Positions 1 through 18,635 of a stretch of 64,000 nucleotides of DNA are shown in pieces. The translations under genes were made by a program, and so were the position numbers. The notes under the pieces are model-generated. The model did not search any database and was not told where the DNA came from. It saw only the letters and a list, made by a program, of their open reading frames with translations. Source of the stretch: Drechmeria coniospora (Eukaryota; Ascomycota; Sordariomycetes; Hypocreales; Ophiocordycipitaceae); contig NC_054390.1 in NCBI RefSeq assembly GCF_001625195.1, positions 1,946,027 through 2,010,026 on the forward strand. The letters run 5' to 3'. How positions within the stretch are numbered: the stretch's first letter is position 1; every line of letters begins with the position of its first letter.

Positions 1-257
1 TTACTTATAATAAATATATAAGACATATAAAGGGTTAATATAATAGAGTTATAATAGAACCTTAATTATAAAGGTATTAATATATATACTTAATAATTAC
101 TTATAAATAGGAAAACAGCAATAATATTTTATATTATTTTAGTAAAATAAATCAATTAAAATAAGATATTATATATATATTACTATATTACTATAAGTAC
201 TATTATAGATATATAATATTAGTAGGACTATTAGAGAAATCTAAATGGAAGGGAATA

Positions 258-457
258 TATTATAATATCAGGCTTTACCTAATAGAGCTATATATATCCC
301 AAGATAGAGTTATATATTAGTATATATATGTTATATTTTATAACTAAGTAGTTATTAGAGTATAAGTACTCTAATGCCTATAGAATTAGAGTTCTGTAGA
401 TTTCTTAATAACAATTTCTAACTATATAATATTAGTAGTACTAGTAACTCTATAATA
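258..457 (+). repeat. Degenerate solo LTR, family b
   Basis: Similar over its length to the better copies at 10339 and 23501, with most C and G of CpA/TpG context changed to T and A. It starts TATTATAATATCAGGC and ends in CTCTATAATA. No convincing target-site duplication remains. Confidence 0.65.
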
Positions 458-678
458 AATAACTAGTAGTATAGCTAGCTACTGCTTATACCCTACTAGA
501 GTTAGTCTATAATATAAAGACTCTATATTTTAGTCTTATTTAATTAATATAAGTTACGAAATTTAAAAATATTTACTATCCTAATATATAATAAGGTATA
601 TTAATAAATGTTCTTAATAATAAACTAAATAATTATATAGTAGTAACTAAGTATTATAGTTATTCTTTCTTTATTAAT

Positions 679-954
679 TATTATAAACTAATCCTAGTAG
701 GGTATAAGTAGTAGCTATACTACTAGCCGTTGCACTATATAGTGCCCTGTTATTGTATTTAGTAAAATAGTACTATGTATTAATAATACTAATACTTTAT
801 TAATTAGCTATACTTATAAGGGCTGTTTTATTAATAGGAGCAATAGCTAAAAGTTATTAAGTAGGTCTTTATATATAATTACCTATTGCTATAGAAGGAT
901 TAATAGTACTTTATTTATTAACTATTATACCTAGGCAAAGCTAGTATTATAATA
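679..954 (-). repeat. Degenerate family-d element, reversed
   Basis: The reverse complement follows the family-d copy at 12170-12363 (for example TAGTAGCTATACTACTAGCC near 709), but it is longer by about 80 bases near its right side. The flanks TTAAT and TTCAT agree at 4 of 5 bases, so a 5-bp duplication is possible but unproven. Confidence 0.45.
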
Positions 955-1066
955 TTCATTTAGTGGTTTAATAAGAACTATAATAATTATTACTTCTTTC
1001 CTTATTTATTAGGGGGTTTAATAAGGACTTTTAATTATATACCTAAATAGTCTTTAAAATAGTAAC

Positions 1067-1236
1067 TGTTATGGTATCGGGCTTAGCCCGATATAGGAGA
1101 ACGGAGGGAACCAAGGGACCACTAGGAGGAACGCACACAACTAGAAGCCCAGTTGCCAAGTAGTTTTCCTATCCTTCAAGTCTTTTAATAAACATCATTG
1201 AGAGTCCTAGAGCAGTCGCCTAGCGACTCCGTAACA
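1067..1236 (+). repeat. Solo LTR, family a (copy 1)
   Basis: A 170-bp element from TGTTATGGTATCGGGC to CGACTCCGTAACA, flanked by a perfect 5-bp direct repeat GTAAC (1062-1066 and 1237-1241). TG...CA ends plus a 5-bp TSD are the signature of integrase-mediated LTR insertion, so I call it a solo LTR. It has a hairpin near each end (ATCGGGCTTAGCCCGAT and AGTCGCCTAGCGACT). The copy is scarcely mutated although the DNA around it is strongly RIPed. Confidence 0.8.
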
Positions 1237-1675
1237 GTAACTTACTAAAGATTTACTAATACTATTAAGAAATTAAAAGATTAGCTATTTATTATATAGT
1301 ATATAAAGTATAAATTTATACTATACTTAAAATATTATAAAAGTAATATAATATATACACTACTAGCTATATTGGACTATTATTAGTTTAAATCATATAA
1401 TAATATTTATAATAATAATATAGTCTTTATATATAAATTAAAATAATAATATATATCTAACCTTACCTTAACTTAATCTTAGGAGGGAAGGTAGGGTCAG
1501 CTAATTAAGATTTAATCTATATATTTATACTACTAATTCGTTTACAAGTAATAACAGTTATTATACTATTACCAATCTTTTAATAACTACGTTCTTAAAA
1601 TATCTAAATAATAATATAACTTAAATAATACGGAATATATATAGATTAATATAATAATATATCTTTAGTCCATAA

Positions 1676-6673
<4,998 letters not shown>

Positions 6674-8130
6674 CAATCATTGGTTGAAGTTCACCATTTG
6701 GACAGGCATCGAACCACTGTATAATGACGCACTTGACGCTGTGCTTGGCATCGATGCGAAAGCATAGACTTCAAGTCCACACTCGCAACGAAAACAAATG
6801 ATTAGGGGGGACTAGGACTACATGTAGAATCATTCACTTTTTTTTTGCAAGAAAGCCCATCCACGTGGAAGGCTTGGTGCACGATCCTCCTTGGCAGTTA
6901 GACATTTAGAGGCGTGTCAAGTGATAAGCTTGCATCCAGAAGAGGGGGTACAGGAGTAAATATTAAACATGCCAGGTGGCCAGCCTCGTTGTCTACTCGG
7001 TCCATGGTCGTATCTTCAAGCTTTGGTGCAATCAAATTTTGTCTGATTTTGTATCCGATGCATCCTTCCATGCATCCTTCTAAGCAATTCAGTGAGCATT
7101 ACGAAGTACGCACAGGAGACGAATCTGACATAGAACCTTTAAGAGCGTAATCATGAAATGAATGCCACTGACTACTACATGGCACTGATTGCATAAATAT
7201 GTTGCTATACAGGACCCCCAGTAAAATGCCAAATATGGGAGATGCATCATCCGCATGAGGACAACATTGATGTGACAGGATATAGCCATGACGCTACTGA
7301 CTAGTCTATTGGAAATATATGCGTAACAGTTGAAGCCTAAGGTGTGTATGAATGAGCTACACCTAGTAACATTGAGGAGCTGTAAAACGTGTACCAGGAT
7401 ACCCCGGGCTTTCATTGTGATGAGAGGACTACATGTAATTTGCAATAATTTGATAAGCTCCTGTGCCAGCTAACTGGTGACATGATCCTGCACAGCTTCT
7501 GTCGGTGGGCGAACAAGAGACGGACAGCACATGCTCACATTCACACGAGGGGTGATGTCACGTTGGTTACGAGAACGCAGCGATGCAAATATGGGTTGAG
7601 TACTCCGTACGGAGAAGGGGTGGGGGTGGGGGTGAATGTATCGTTCCCCATATTAGTTTTACACCCATGGTGCGAACTCCCTGACAATGATGTCAGCGGT
7701 TGTGGCAGCCAAGAGAGTGTGACGTCACCAGCCATTAGCGTACAACCCTAGTACTCAGACGAGTACCGATTGGTAATATAGGACCTCATATCTGACAGGG
7801 AATACCTTGGATCCGCTATCCAATATGCATGCAACAAGGCACAATGTATCCGTATTCCGCACACTAAGTACATGGATGTCACCGTCTCCACCTTTCCTTC
7901 ATGTTTGCTGTACTGTGCATGCGAGCGTGTAAGTGCAGACAACATAACGCATAGTTGGAATTACAGATATCTCTCAACGAATACTACTATAGTATGTGCT
8001 CAGAGTTCCATCCAAGACGACATTATATTACACTAGTACATATTTATTGACGTAAGGTCTGCACCAGGTCGCTTCGATGGCCGGTGTGCCAATAGAACTT
8101 TGCATTTGGCCATGAACTTCAATCGACTGG
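6674..8130. other. Intergenic region between AROM and the zinc-finger gene
   Basis: Contains the AROM 3' region and, because the next gene is on the opposite strand, both 3' ends (tail-to-tail). I see a T run near 6838-6846, a TACTCCGTACGGAG palindrome near 7599 and a G-rich stretch near 7616-7633. The short open frames show no family resemblance. No gene recognised. Confidence 0.6.
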
Positions 8131-9783
8131 CTAGCCAACTCCGCCTCCATAGCGACGTTTCCCAAACAACTCAATATCAGGATGACACACACGGTAGTGC
8201 CTTGTCAGAGCATCGGCGCGGCTGAACGTTTTGTCTTCCTTACACAAGTCGCAACGAACCTTTTGTTTCCGCAGGTTATGTATCGTATCCTCATGTCTCG
8301 TAAGGTCATACGGTCGTGAGAATAATGTGGAACAAGGTTTTCCAGTACATGGATTAATTCGGTCACAGCGATGTGGCCCAGCCTGCGTGTTGTGAAGCGT
8401 CGTAACCATGCCAGGGACTTCTCGCGGGGAAATCAGGCCTTGTATTTGCCGGTGACCTTCCCGTTTGTGCTTCTGCAGTAACGAGGGAGTTTCGAACCTG
8501 AGTGCGCAGCCATGATAAGTGCATGTGTAGGTACCGCCGCCAATCCTCATACTCGCTAGCCGGGGGCTATACGATGGCGTGTCAACTCTTGATCCTGTCG
8601 AGCTCGACCCTGACGAATCAAGTGGAAACGGCGCTCTCTGGCTTTCTCCTGTGTCGGAAATGAACTGGTCTTGTCGAGGCACACCAGTGCGGACTAAGTT
8701 CTGCGTGGGTAAAAATGCTGCCGAGGTGGGAATACTGGCAACATTCTGGGTTGGATGAAAATGAGAATGTACAGACTCCATGGCCTCGTTCACTATGGCA
8801 TTCGAACCCAGCTCCACGCTCTGCGAAAATAGCGGGGGATCTTCTTCATCGCCCTCGGGGTCGCTGAATTCCAAAATGGCATCCCGGGGTGAAATCGTTT
8901 CTGGAGTTCCTGGTTCAATAGCTTGAGGACGCGGGGTATCGTCGGGTGCCACCTGCCCCGGTGATCCTTCGTTCGTGTCGACTGGGAAGTTGCTATGGGT
9001 TGATGAAGCGGCGAACGGGGACCCTGCGCGAAATGGCGACCGCGTTCTGAATGAGGGCGAGCGGGCTACGCTCAGGTGATGGGTGTTGGCGGCGTTGATG
9101 CGTTGACTAAAGACATTGTTGCTCACTGATGAGTCATTATATGGCTGTGATTGGCATGTTGATGTGATAGTGAAGTTGGGGCTATATAGTTCGTCGCCGT
9201 ATATGTCGGTCATCGTCCTATTGAGCTTGGGTATGCTGTTATAGTCTGAAGATATCAATGAGCTTGCTGTGTGCACAAGCAGTGGAGGACATGGGGGGCA
9301 CCTGCCTCTGCTTCCACTAACAGCATGCTCACCCGACCCACCAGCGTCTCCTTCGGCAGATTCAGCGGAACCATCGCCGGCAATTGAAGTCCCCACCAAG
9401 GCAGGATGGGAGCAAATTCTGGGGCCAACACAACCCGAGGCATTCAGCAGATCCCCGTCGGTGCGCGGTCTCCTGCGCAAATCCGATGCTCCGATAGGAT
9501 AGGCCATCTCAGATATGACTCCATTCAAAGTGTGGTAGCCAGTGTACATCTTCGTAGGATTGGGGAGATGGCGGGAAGGGCTGCTATAGGAAACTGTGCT
9601 ATCGTGCGAATACATATTTTCGATGGCAGAAACTGTCATGGCAGATCGGAGGTTTCGAGAGTTGCCAGTAAATGGCGACGTGGGGCCGGCCAGTGGTTGG
9701 ACCGAGGGATGACGACAACGATTTGTGCCTACGTGGGATGCAGTTGGGAGTGGATGTGAAATGAAGAATTGTGTGCCCTGCAT
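8131..9783 (-). CDS. C2H2 zinc-finger transcription factor, Rpn4-like finger region
   Basis: A single-exon frame of 550 residues. The first 410 residues are Ser/Pro/Thr-rich and probably disordered, with an acidic stretch (SDPEGDEEDPP) that could activate transcription. The C-terminal 136 residues hold three fingers: C421-C426-H439-H444; a second with Cys 473, 479 and 484 and His 497/502; and C511-C514-H529-H534. The second and third carry the segments FSRPYDLTRH and KTFSRADALTRH. From memory this spacing and wording resembles the DNA-binding end of yeast Rpn4, the activator of proteasome genes, so an Rpn4-like role is my inference, not a demonstrated function. The start ATG at 9783 is preceded by an in-frame stop about 20 bases upstream. 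A short upstream exon ending in CAG just before the ATG is possible. It has ordinary codon use and no RIP-type stops. Confidence 0.85.
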   Translation of the reverse strand: MQGTQFFISHPLPTASHVGTNRCRHPSVQPLAGPTSPFTGNSRNLRSAMTVSAIENMYSHDSTVSYSSPSRHLPNPTKMYTGYHTLNGVISEMAYPIGASDLRRRPRTDGDLLNASGCVGPRICSHPALVGTSIAGDGSAESAEGDAGGSGEHAVSGSRGRCPPCPPLLVHTASSLISSDYNSIPKLNRTMTDIYGDELYSPNFTITSTCQSQPYNDSSVSNNVFSQRINAANTHHLSVARSPSFRTRSPFRAGSPFAASSTHSNFPVDTNEGSPGQVAPDDTPRPQAIEPGTPETISPRDAILEFSDPEGDEEDPPLFSQSVELGSNAIVNEAMESVHSHFHPTQNVASIPTSAAFLPTQNLVRTGVPRQDQFISDTGESQRAPFPLDSSGSSSTGSRVDTPSYSPRLASMRIGGGTYTCTYHGCALRFETPSLLQKHKREGHRQIQGLISPREVPGMVTTLHNTQAGPHRCDRINPCTGKPCSTLFSRPYDLTRHEDTIHNLRKQKVRCDLCKEDKTFSRADALTRHYRVCHPDIELFGKRRYGGGVG

Positions 9784-10338
9784 CTGATTGCTCAGGTTCG
9801 CGATTTAAATAGGTCCTAAGGTTTTCTTTATCAAGGAGCGGTAGCGATATTGCCTTCGGTTGGTCGTGCTTGCTGCCAGTTATGGGGAGGGTGGACATCC
9901 GACGTATAGATGCGGGTATGGACACGAGAGTTGTGCTGTTGATAATACTGCGAATTCTGGTGATGGTTACCGGGGGTACCGTGAGACAGGAAAGATATCA
10001 TTCTAATGAAAAGGATGAGGTTGACTGTGGTGTGTATATACTCGGAATTCCTTTGAGAGTGTGGCAATTAGACGGGACGGCCACTTCCTTTTATAAAGCA
10101 AGCCAAGGAAACGGCAGATCCGGCCACAGCGTCAGAGGCTCGATGAGTCGATCACCTCTCCATTTGTCTGGTAAGGGGGGTGGCATTGCAGTTGGAGGGT
10201 GTGCGTATGACTGTTCCAGACCCCACTCTTAGAAAGCGAACGGAACAGGCTGCCGCCGCTTTGTGTACTATACTTACAGTACTTACTTATATGTAAGTAT
10301 ATTGTACTCCGCACGGAGTACTCGTGTCTCGATCTACT
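9784..10338. promoter_or_regulatory. Upstream region of the zinc-finger gene
   Basis: Ordinary-composition DNA up to the family-b solo LTR at 10339. It contains TACTCCGCACGGAGTACTCG near 10304, a variant of the TACGGAGTA palindrome. Short frames on both strands show no protein family. Confidence 0.45.
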
Positions 10339-10539
10339 TGTTATGATATTAGGCTTTGCCTAATAGAGCTATGTCCTAGGACAGAGTCACGTGCTACCGC
10401 ACGTGACTTATATCCTATGACTAAGCAGGCATTGGAGTATAAGTACTCCAATGCCTAGTACCTTGAGTTAGTGTTCCGTAGATTTCTTAACAACTATTTC
10501 CGACCACTAGATACTGGTAGTACTAGTGACTCCATAACA
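10339..10539 (+). repeat. Solo LTR, family b (best preserved copy)
   Basis: A 201-bp element from TGTTATGATATTAGGC to GACTCCATAACA. The flanks CTACT and CTATT differ by one C-to-T change, as expected for a 5-bp TSD hit by RIP on one side. Inside are perfect hairpins: ATTAGGCTTTGCCTAAT, GTCACGTGC/GCACGTGAC with a 4-base loop, and GCATTGGAGTA/TACTCCAATGC with a 4-base loop. It marks the right edge of gene island 1. Confidence 0.75.
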
Positions 10540-11079
10540 CTATTCTGCTTACTGCAATAGGCACATTACTATAACGGGGAGGCACTTGTGTAGTTCAGCT
10601 AGTACATAATACTTGAATAGTATAATTTATCTCCCTAGGCTTCCAAATTAAATTTTTTATAAATACTTAATATAATATATTATTACTAAAACTATTAGTT
10701 CAGTTCTATAGAAAACTAATAATAAGAGATCTCTTTTTATAAATTAGATTAATATAAAGAAAAGAAAAGGAGGCTATAGTAATACAGCTAAATTATTCTA
10801 TCTTTATTGTATAGAGTATACTTAATAGAATCCTAGTTTAAGTTTCTCTACCTATATACTAACTTACTTTAGTTTATATATATATATATAGGTAGCTCTT
10901 TAGATACTCGGAAACTCCTACTAATTCTCCTTACTCCCTATCGACCTAACCTTTAATATATATATCGATTTTATTAGTAGATATAACCCGTTTTAATACT
11001 AAATTTAGCTATACCTTTATTATTATATTAACTGAATTATTAAATCTATTAATCTATTATATCTCTAATATATCTTCTT
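10540..11079. other. Unidentified RIP-degraded sequence
   Basis: AT-rich relic. Part of it (about 10890-10960) resembles the anonymous relic near 47160-47215, for example the phrase ACTCCCTATCGA. No reading frame or protein family can be recognised. Confidence 0.5.
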
Positions 11080-11266
11080 TGTTACGAAGCTGACTAGCAG
11101 GCAGTATGCGCAAAGACTGTAGAATTTTCGAACTAAGGAGGGAGAAAAGAGACAGAAAACAGTAAGTGCGGAGAGGAAGGGGCTATATACCCAGACGGTC
11201 CGCGCATTACGTGATGAAGAGTGTAGGGTAGGCTAGGAAGAGAGTACGATATACGATATCGTTACA
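11080..11266 (-). repeat. Solo LTR-like element, family c (reversed copy)
   Basis: 187 bp from TGTTACGAAGCTGACTAG to ATACGATATCGTTACA, the reverse of the copy at 18859. No matching TSD (TTCTT against TAATC). Directly to its right, 11267-11283 reads TAATCAGCCTCGTGACA, which matches the last 17 bases of the same family in the opposite orientation, suggesting an inverted double insertion or rearrangement. Confidence 0.65.
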
Positions 11267-11283
11267 TAATCAGCCTCGTGACA

Positions 11284-11647
11284 ATTATAGCTTATTTAAG
11301 TACTTTTAGCTATAATAGTATTATTACTACTTTAGCCCCCTTTAGCCTAACTTACAATATAGCTTTTTTAATATACCCATTTTAACTAAGGGTAATACCC
11401 TAAGTTATTTAATTAATTTATATACCTAAAAAGAATATAGCCTATCTGTAATTTTTAATTAACTAAACCTTATATAGTTTTTATTTTAATTTATTAATAT
11501 GTATAAGGTTTAGCCTAATAAGTAAATAGTTATTAATATAGCTAACTATATAGGTATTAGTTCCCTAGTCCGTATAATATACTTCTACTACCCTACTTCT
11601 TATGTATACAAATTGCAAGAATAGTATTAAAATACTTAATTAAGAAG
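11284..11647 (-). mobile_element. Copia-A fragments
   Basis: About 11330-11560 matches the reversed Copia-A reverse-transcriptase region at 49375-49560 (shared words such as AACTAAGGGTAATACCC and AAGGTTTAG). About 11560-11607 then matches the last 50 bases of the Copia-A LTR in + orientation (CTAGTCCGTA, AAATTGCAAGA). This is a rearranged, strongly RIPed remnant. Confidence 0.55.
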
Positions 11648-11818
11648 TATTACGGAGTTACTAGGCAGCTGCTCTGGGGCTCTTAATAATATTTATTAAA
11701 AGACTTGAAGGAAGGAAAACTACTTAATAACTAGGGCTTCTAGTTATGTGCGTTCTCCCTAGTGGGTCCCTTGGTTCCCTCCGTTCTCCTATATTATGCT
11801 AAGCCCGATACTATAACA
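11648..11818 (-). repeat. Solo LTR, family a (copy 2, reversed)
   Basis: 171 bp with a perfect 5-bp TSD AGAAG (11643-11647 and 11819-11823). Its first bases are TATTACGG rather than TGTTACGG, one RIP-type G-to-A change. Confidence 0.8.
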
Positions 11819-12169
11819 AGAAGTTTGAAGTAAGATATAAAGCATACTATAAGTATAAGCCATATAAGTAAAAATAAGGTATAGTACTTATACTAAGTAT
11901 AAATACTAATATATTTATTGTACCTTAACTTATAAAGTAGGTTTTTAAGTATTTCAGTAAATATTATTATAATTATTAAAGTAGCTATCTAGAAACTGTA
12001 ATAAAATAAATAATATTATAAACTAACTATAGCTAAAGTAACTAACTTACTTAAAGGCTATAATAGTAAAATACAGAGAAGCTATACAAAAAGGCAAACC
12101 TTACTGTATACTTCAGAGTAAGGTAATTTAAGTAATCTAATAATAATAGTAAATAGATAAATAAGTATA
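11819..12169. other. Unidentified RIP-degraded sequence
   Basis: AT-rich relic between two solo LTRs. No reading frame or similarity that I can place. Confidence 0.4.
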
Positions 12170-12363
12170 TGTGATAGTCTTGGGCTTTGCCTAAGTACAA
12201 TTATCAAGAAGAGTAGTAATGGCCCTTATAAGCGTGGCTAATTGATAAAGCGTTAGCTTTATTAATACGTACCCTTTTGCTAAACGTATTAAGGGAGCGC
12301 CGCATAGCGCAGCGGCTAGTAGTATAGCTACTACTTATGCCCTACTGGGATTAGTCCGTAATA
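12170..12363 (+). repeat. Solo LTR, family d
   Basis: 194 bp from TGTGATAGTCTTGGGC to TTAGTCCGTAATA, with a perfect 5-bp TSD GTATA (12165-12169 and 12364-12368). Hairpins inside include ATAAAGC/GCTTTAT, TAATACGT/ACGTATTA and TAGTAG/CTACTA, each closed by a short loop. Remnants lie near 471-520 and 679-954. Confidence 0.65.
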
Positions 12364-12787
12364 GTATATATAATATAGTCTCCATTATTAGCCATATAGT
12401 TGAATTCCTTAGTAGTTAGTCTAAGTATTTAGGCTATAGTTAAGTAAGAAGTAACTAAACGCTCCATAATAGACATATTATAAATACAAAAGCTCAGTAA
12501 TTGCCCAACTTACTACTTAGGCAATAAACTACTCAGTATATTAATAAGCCTTTATTGTAATAGATAACTTTTATCTTATAATAATATATATTTTCCAAAA
12601 ATAAATACTTATTCTATAAATAAACTAGTAATAATATATAAAATATTTAGTTATATTATTTTTATAATTATACTTGCTATGATTTACAATTATTGTAAAT
12701 ATATTACTTATTGCTAACCTGTATAATATTATTATGACTATTGTTTATACTAGTATAGTATATAAGTAATTTAGTATTGTAGTTTAG
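12364..12787. other. Unidentified RIP-degraded sequence
   Basis: AT-rich relic between two solo LTRs. I see nothing that can be named. Confidence 0.4.
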
Positions 12788-12958
12788 TGTTATGGTATTG
12801 AGCTTAGCCCGATATAGGAAAACGGAGGGAACCAAGGGACCCACTAGGAGGAACGCACACAACTAGAAGCCCTAGTTGTCAAGTAGTTTTCCCTCCTTTA
12901 AGTCTTTTAATAAACATCATTGAGAGCCCTAGAGCAGTTGCCTAGTGACTCCTTAACA
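12788..12958 (+). repeat. Solo LTR, family a (copy 3)
   Basis: 171 bp, TGTTATGGTATTGAGC to ACTCCTTAACA. The flanking pentamers TTTAG and ATTAG match at 4 of 5 bases. Confidence 0.75.
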
Positions 12959-13185
12959 ATTAGTTAAATAATTATTCCTTAATATATTACTAGCTTAACT
13001 AGCTAATAGAACTAATTAGTTTTAAATAGCTAACTATTGGTTAGGGAACGAATAAACTACTATAGTTTTTATAAAGATATTAAGCAGTTGAAGTACTATT
13101 AGTTAAGGAACTATTATAGCGTAGAAGTATTATTATACTCAATAAATAACTATTCCTTATAAAAGTAGCCTAGTTATATAGTATA

Positions 13186-13384
13186 TATAACGATATCGTA
13201 TATTCATGTGTTTTCCTGCCTACCCTATACTCTTCATTACGTAATACGTAATATACGGCAGCCACCCTATATATATAGCTTCTCCTATTCTTATACCCAT
13301 AGTTCTCTACCTTTTCTTCCTCCTTAGTTCGAAAATTATACAGTCTTTACACATACTGCCTTCCTACTAGTCTGTATCGTAACA
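13186..13384 (+). repeat. Solo LTR, family c
   Basis: 199 bp from TATAACGATATCGTAT to CTGTATCGTAACA, with a perfect 5-bp TSD GTATA (13181-13185 and 13385-13389). Marks the left edge of the histone gene island. Confidence 0.75.
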
Positions 13385-13676
13385 GTATATAACTATACAT
13401 CCGAATATTTACTTAGCTGAAGTATGATTAACTTACGAAGAGTACAAATAAATGTCAAATAGTTAAAATTAGAGTCAAGATAGTGTTATATGCTTGCAAC
13501 ACGAAAAAGGGGCTTGGCTTGAAATGTTATTCCCATAATACACAACATTGGCCTTGTGCCATTCCGTCATAATACATAAACTCGACTGAAGCAACGATTG
13601 ATTTGCAAGCCAAACTCCGGACAAAACCACAATGCAGTCGAAGCAGCGACTCAAACACACCAAAACAATGCAGGTC
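13385..13676. other. Histone H4 3' region
   Basis: The composition returns to normal here. Presumably H4 3' UTR plus flank. A short minus-strand frame that overlaps the H4 end is not in the histone frame and is not a gene. Confidence 0.45.
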
Positions 13677-16372
<2,696 letters not shown>

Positions 16373-18230
16373 ATCATGTGAGGCGGGGGTGGCCAACGGG
16401 CGTGTTCACGACTTTGCTTTTGGTGCGATGGATTTCATGGTATGGGTGTGCTAGTCATGGCGTTACATTGAGAAACTTGCTTTGCACGATTGCTCGGGTG
16501 TACATTATGTCGGCTTAATAGGCCGGCGCAAGGAAGCGGAATCGATTGGGGCCGAGTCAGGCCATTGACTATCCTTGTGTGTGCGTCCTGGAGACGCGAT
16601 CGTTTCGAGTTCCACGTGTTGTGTTGCGCCTTGATGTGGACTCTGCAAACTAGTACATTAATATATTGCGACGCAAAAAAACAATAACAACAACAACTGC
16701 GGCGTTGGTCACGTGGTGCCCGAATTGATATGGTCAGCTGTTGCATACCGTCAGTGAAATGGCACGCAGTTCAGTGATGCAAAAGTGCTATATTTCTGAA
16801 CTGAGCGTAGGGTAACCCCAGCGTGAATCGGTGTATTGAGCATGTGCGGAATAATACTCCAAAGCACCTCTGTGGACAGCACTCACCTCTTGCCGTCTGT
16901 GGAGACTGTCGATGTGTCCTCGTTGATGTCTGGGCTATCTCTTGTATACCCTTCGCCGTTATGGCAGTATTGTGTACAAGTATATCGAATACTGATGAGT
17001 TACATTACAAGTAGCTACCTAGGTAGACAGGCATGATGACTGCTTACTGCGTACGTCGGTACATCATGCACGAATTGGTTAATCATGTTGGGGCGAGCAT
17101 TCGTTCTTGTCTGAACTCCCCAGTTTGATTTAGAATGAGAACTTAAGTAAGCCTGGCACTCAGAATGCCAACCACACAGTCTGGCGCTGATCTACCTTTT
17201 TTTTTTTTTTTTGCGTCGTAGCACGCTTGTGGGGGAGTGTGAGCAGTCGAAAATTTGTGAAGGGCAGAATGGGTGCATGCGAGCAGGTTGTATGGAGTCC
17301 TCCTCTTTAAGGACGAATGTTGCCGATTACAACAGGTGCGTCTTACCTACAAGGGCGCATATCTGCAACAAGGTATATCTGGTAATAATATGCGTTGTAC
17401 CCCGTACTCTGCATGCATGGGTAGTGCACCATGCAAAGTCAGGGGTCTGAACCATCCTACCCAATTGGGTAATCTATCACGAGTTGGAGTTCTCTGTCGC
17501 CGAAGTGGTGTACTCTGTACGTTCAAGTAATTTGTGCTCGTTTTCTTGAACGGCATGTCGGATGTGAAACTTGAGCCCTCGTAACAACACGACATTGCTC
17601 GTTCTCCTGAGCCCTTTCCCCAGTGCGAGATACGGCTAAATTAGCTGATGAGGAATTGCTCCAGGTCCGAACTGCATATCCAGCACCTTTCCAGCACCAC
17701 ACGTTAGTATTATCGCGGGCAAGTCGATGTCTATCTACCGCAAGTACACATGACATAATCACTGGTTGTCTGCATGTCTTCAATAACGGCATCGACTTGT
17801 GAAGAAACGCAAGTTGCAGCAGCAGCCATTCGCTCACATCTTGGCCTTCACTGAGCGGGGAACGTTTGCGTGCTTCCCCTCGCATTAGTGTCGGCTGCTT
17901 GTCTTGTCGGCATTGTGGGTTGCAGATTGGGGCCTGGATAGTGCCTAAGGTTGTGTGCCTGGGTGTGTGCCCGGGTATGTGCAGTACAGAACGCTATAGG
18001 AGTCGTTGATTAAGCAAACATGCCTGGCATCTGACTTCATTTGTATTCCAATGCTATATACGGAGTATATACAGCACAATAGGGCAAATAGTAGCGCGGT
18101 GTGTTGACGCACAGTAACCTGACTGCAGAATGCGGACTACATACAGTGACAGACTCCCCACTACCACGGCCCCTATAATACCAAAGAAACAATATGTACA
18201 AAGCAATAAAATAACATACAACTAAATGTT
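16373..18230. other. Intergenic region right of histone H3
   Basis: About 1.9 kb of ordinary composition. It has a 16-base T run at 17197-17212 and a palindrome variant near 18058 (TATACGGAGTATATA). The longest frame (17523-17885, minus) has no recognisable domain and no supporting context, so I do not call it. The AT content climbs from about 18180. Confidence 0.5.
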
Positions 18231-18461
18231 ATAAATAAAAAGAAACATCTAGTATATTTATTCAAGCTACTATTTCAAGCAAAGGGCTTCAGATCCGTAA
18301 CTATAAGTCTTTTTAAAGTCTATATAGTATATAAGGGTACTACTAAGGTATATAAAAAAAAACCTATTAATATATTCCCTAAGAATCATATTAATTATTA
18401 TTTAAAGTAAATCTAGTATATTAATAGGCCTAGACAGTATTACTAGATATTTATATAGAGT
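18231..18461. other. Transition into AT-rich repeat block
   Basis: AT-rich, no gene and no recognised element. It ends at the family-a element at 18462. Confidence 0.4.
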
Positions 18462-18635
18462 TGTTATAGTATTGGGCTTAGCCCGATATAGGATATAAGA
18501 TAGAGGGACTAACGGACCTACTGGAGGGATGCATATAAACTAAAAGCCCTAACTGTTAAGTAGTTTTCCCTTCTTTAAGTCTTTTGATAAATATTATTAA
18601 GATTCCTAGAGCAGTCGCCTAGCGACTCCGAAATA
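18462..18635 (+). repeat. Solo LTR, family a (copy 4)
   Basis: 174 bp, TGTTATAGTATTGGGC to GACTCCGAAATA. The flanks AGAGT and CGGAC do not match, so no TSD, and the last bases are altered. It may mark a rearrangement breakpoint. Confidence 0.65.

Larger units (their letters stand above)
1..1675. other. RIP-degraded AT-rich block with short repeat remnants
   Basis: The sequence is very AT-rich with TpA excess and no usable reading frame. It holds one degenerate family-b solo LTR (258-457), one well preserved family-a solo LTR (1067-1236), a reversed family-d remnant (about 679-954) and a family-d end fragment near 471-520. The rest is not recognisable. The change to ordinary base composition near 1676-1685 is abrupt. 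Confidence 0.8.

Noticed and set aside
9870..10232. 120-residue plus-strand frame upstream of the zinc-finger gene
   Set aside because: Lies in the promoter region, low-information composition, and other frames are equally open.
17523..17885. 120-residue minus-strand frame right of H3
   Set aside because: No domain, no conserved motif, no supporting context; consistent with chance in non-RIPed DNA.
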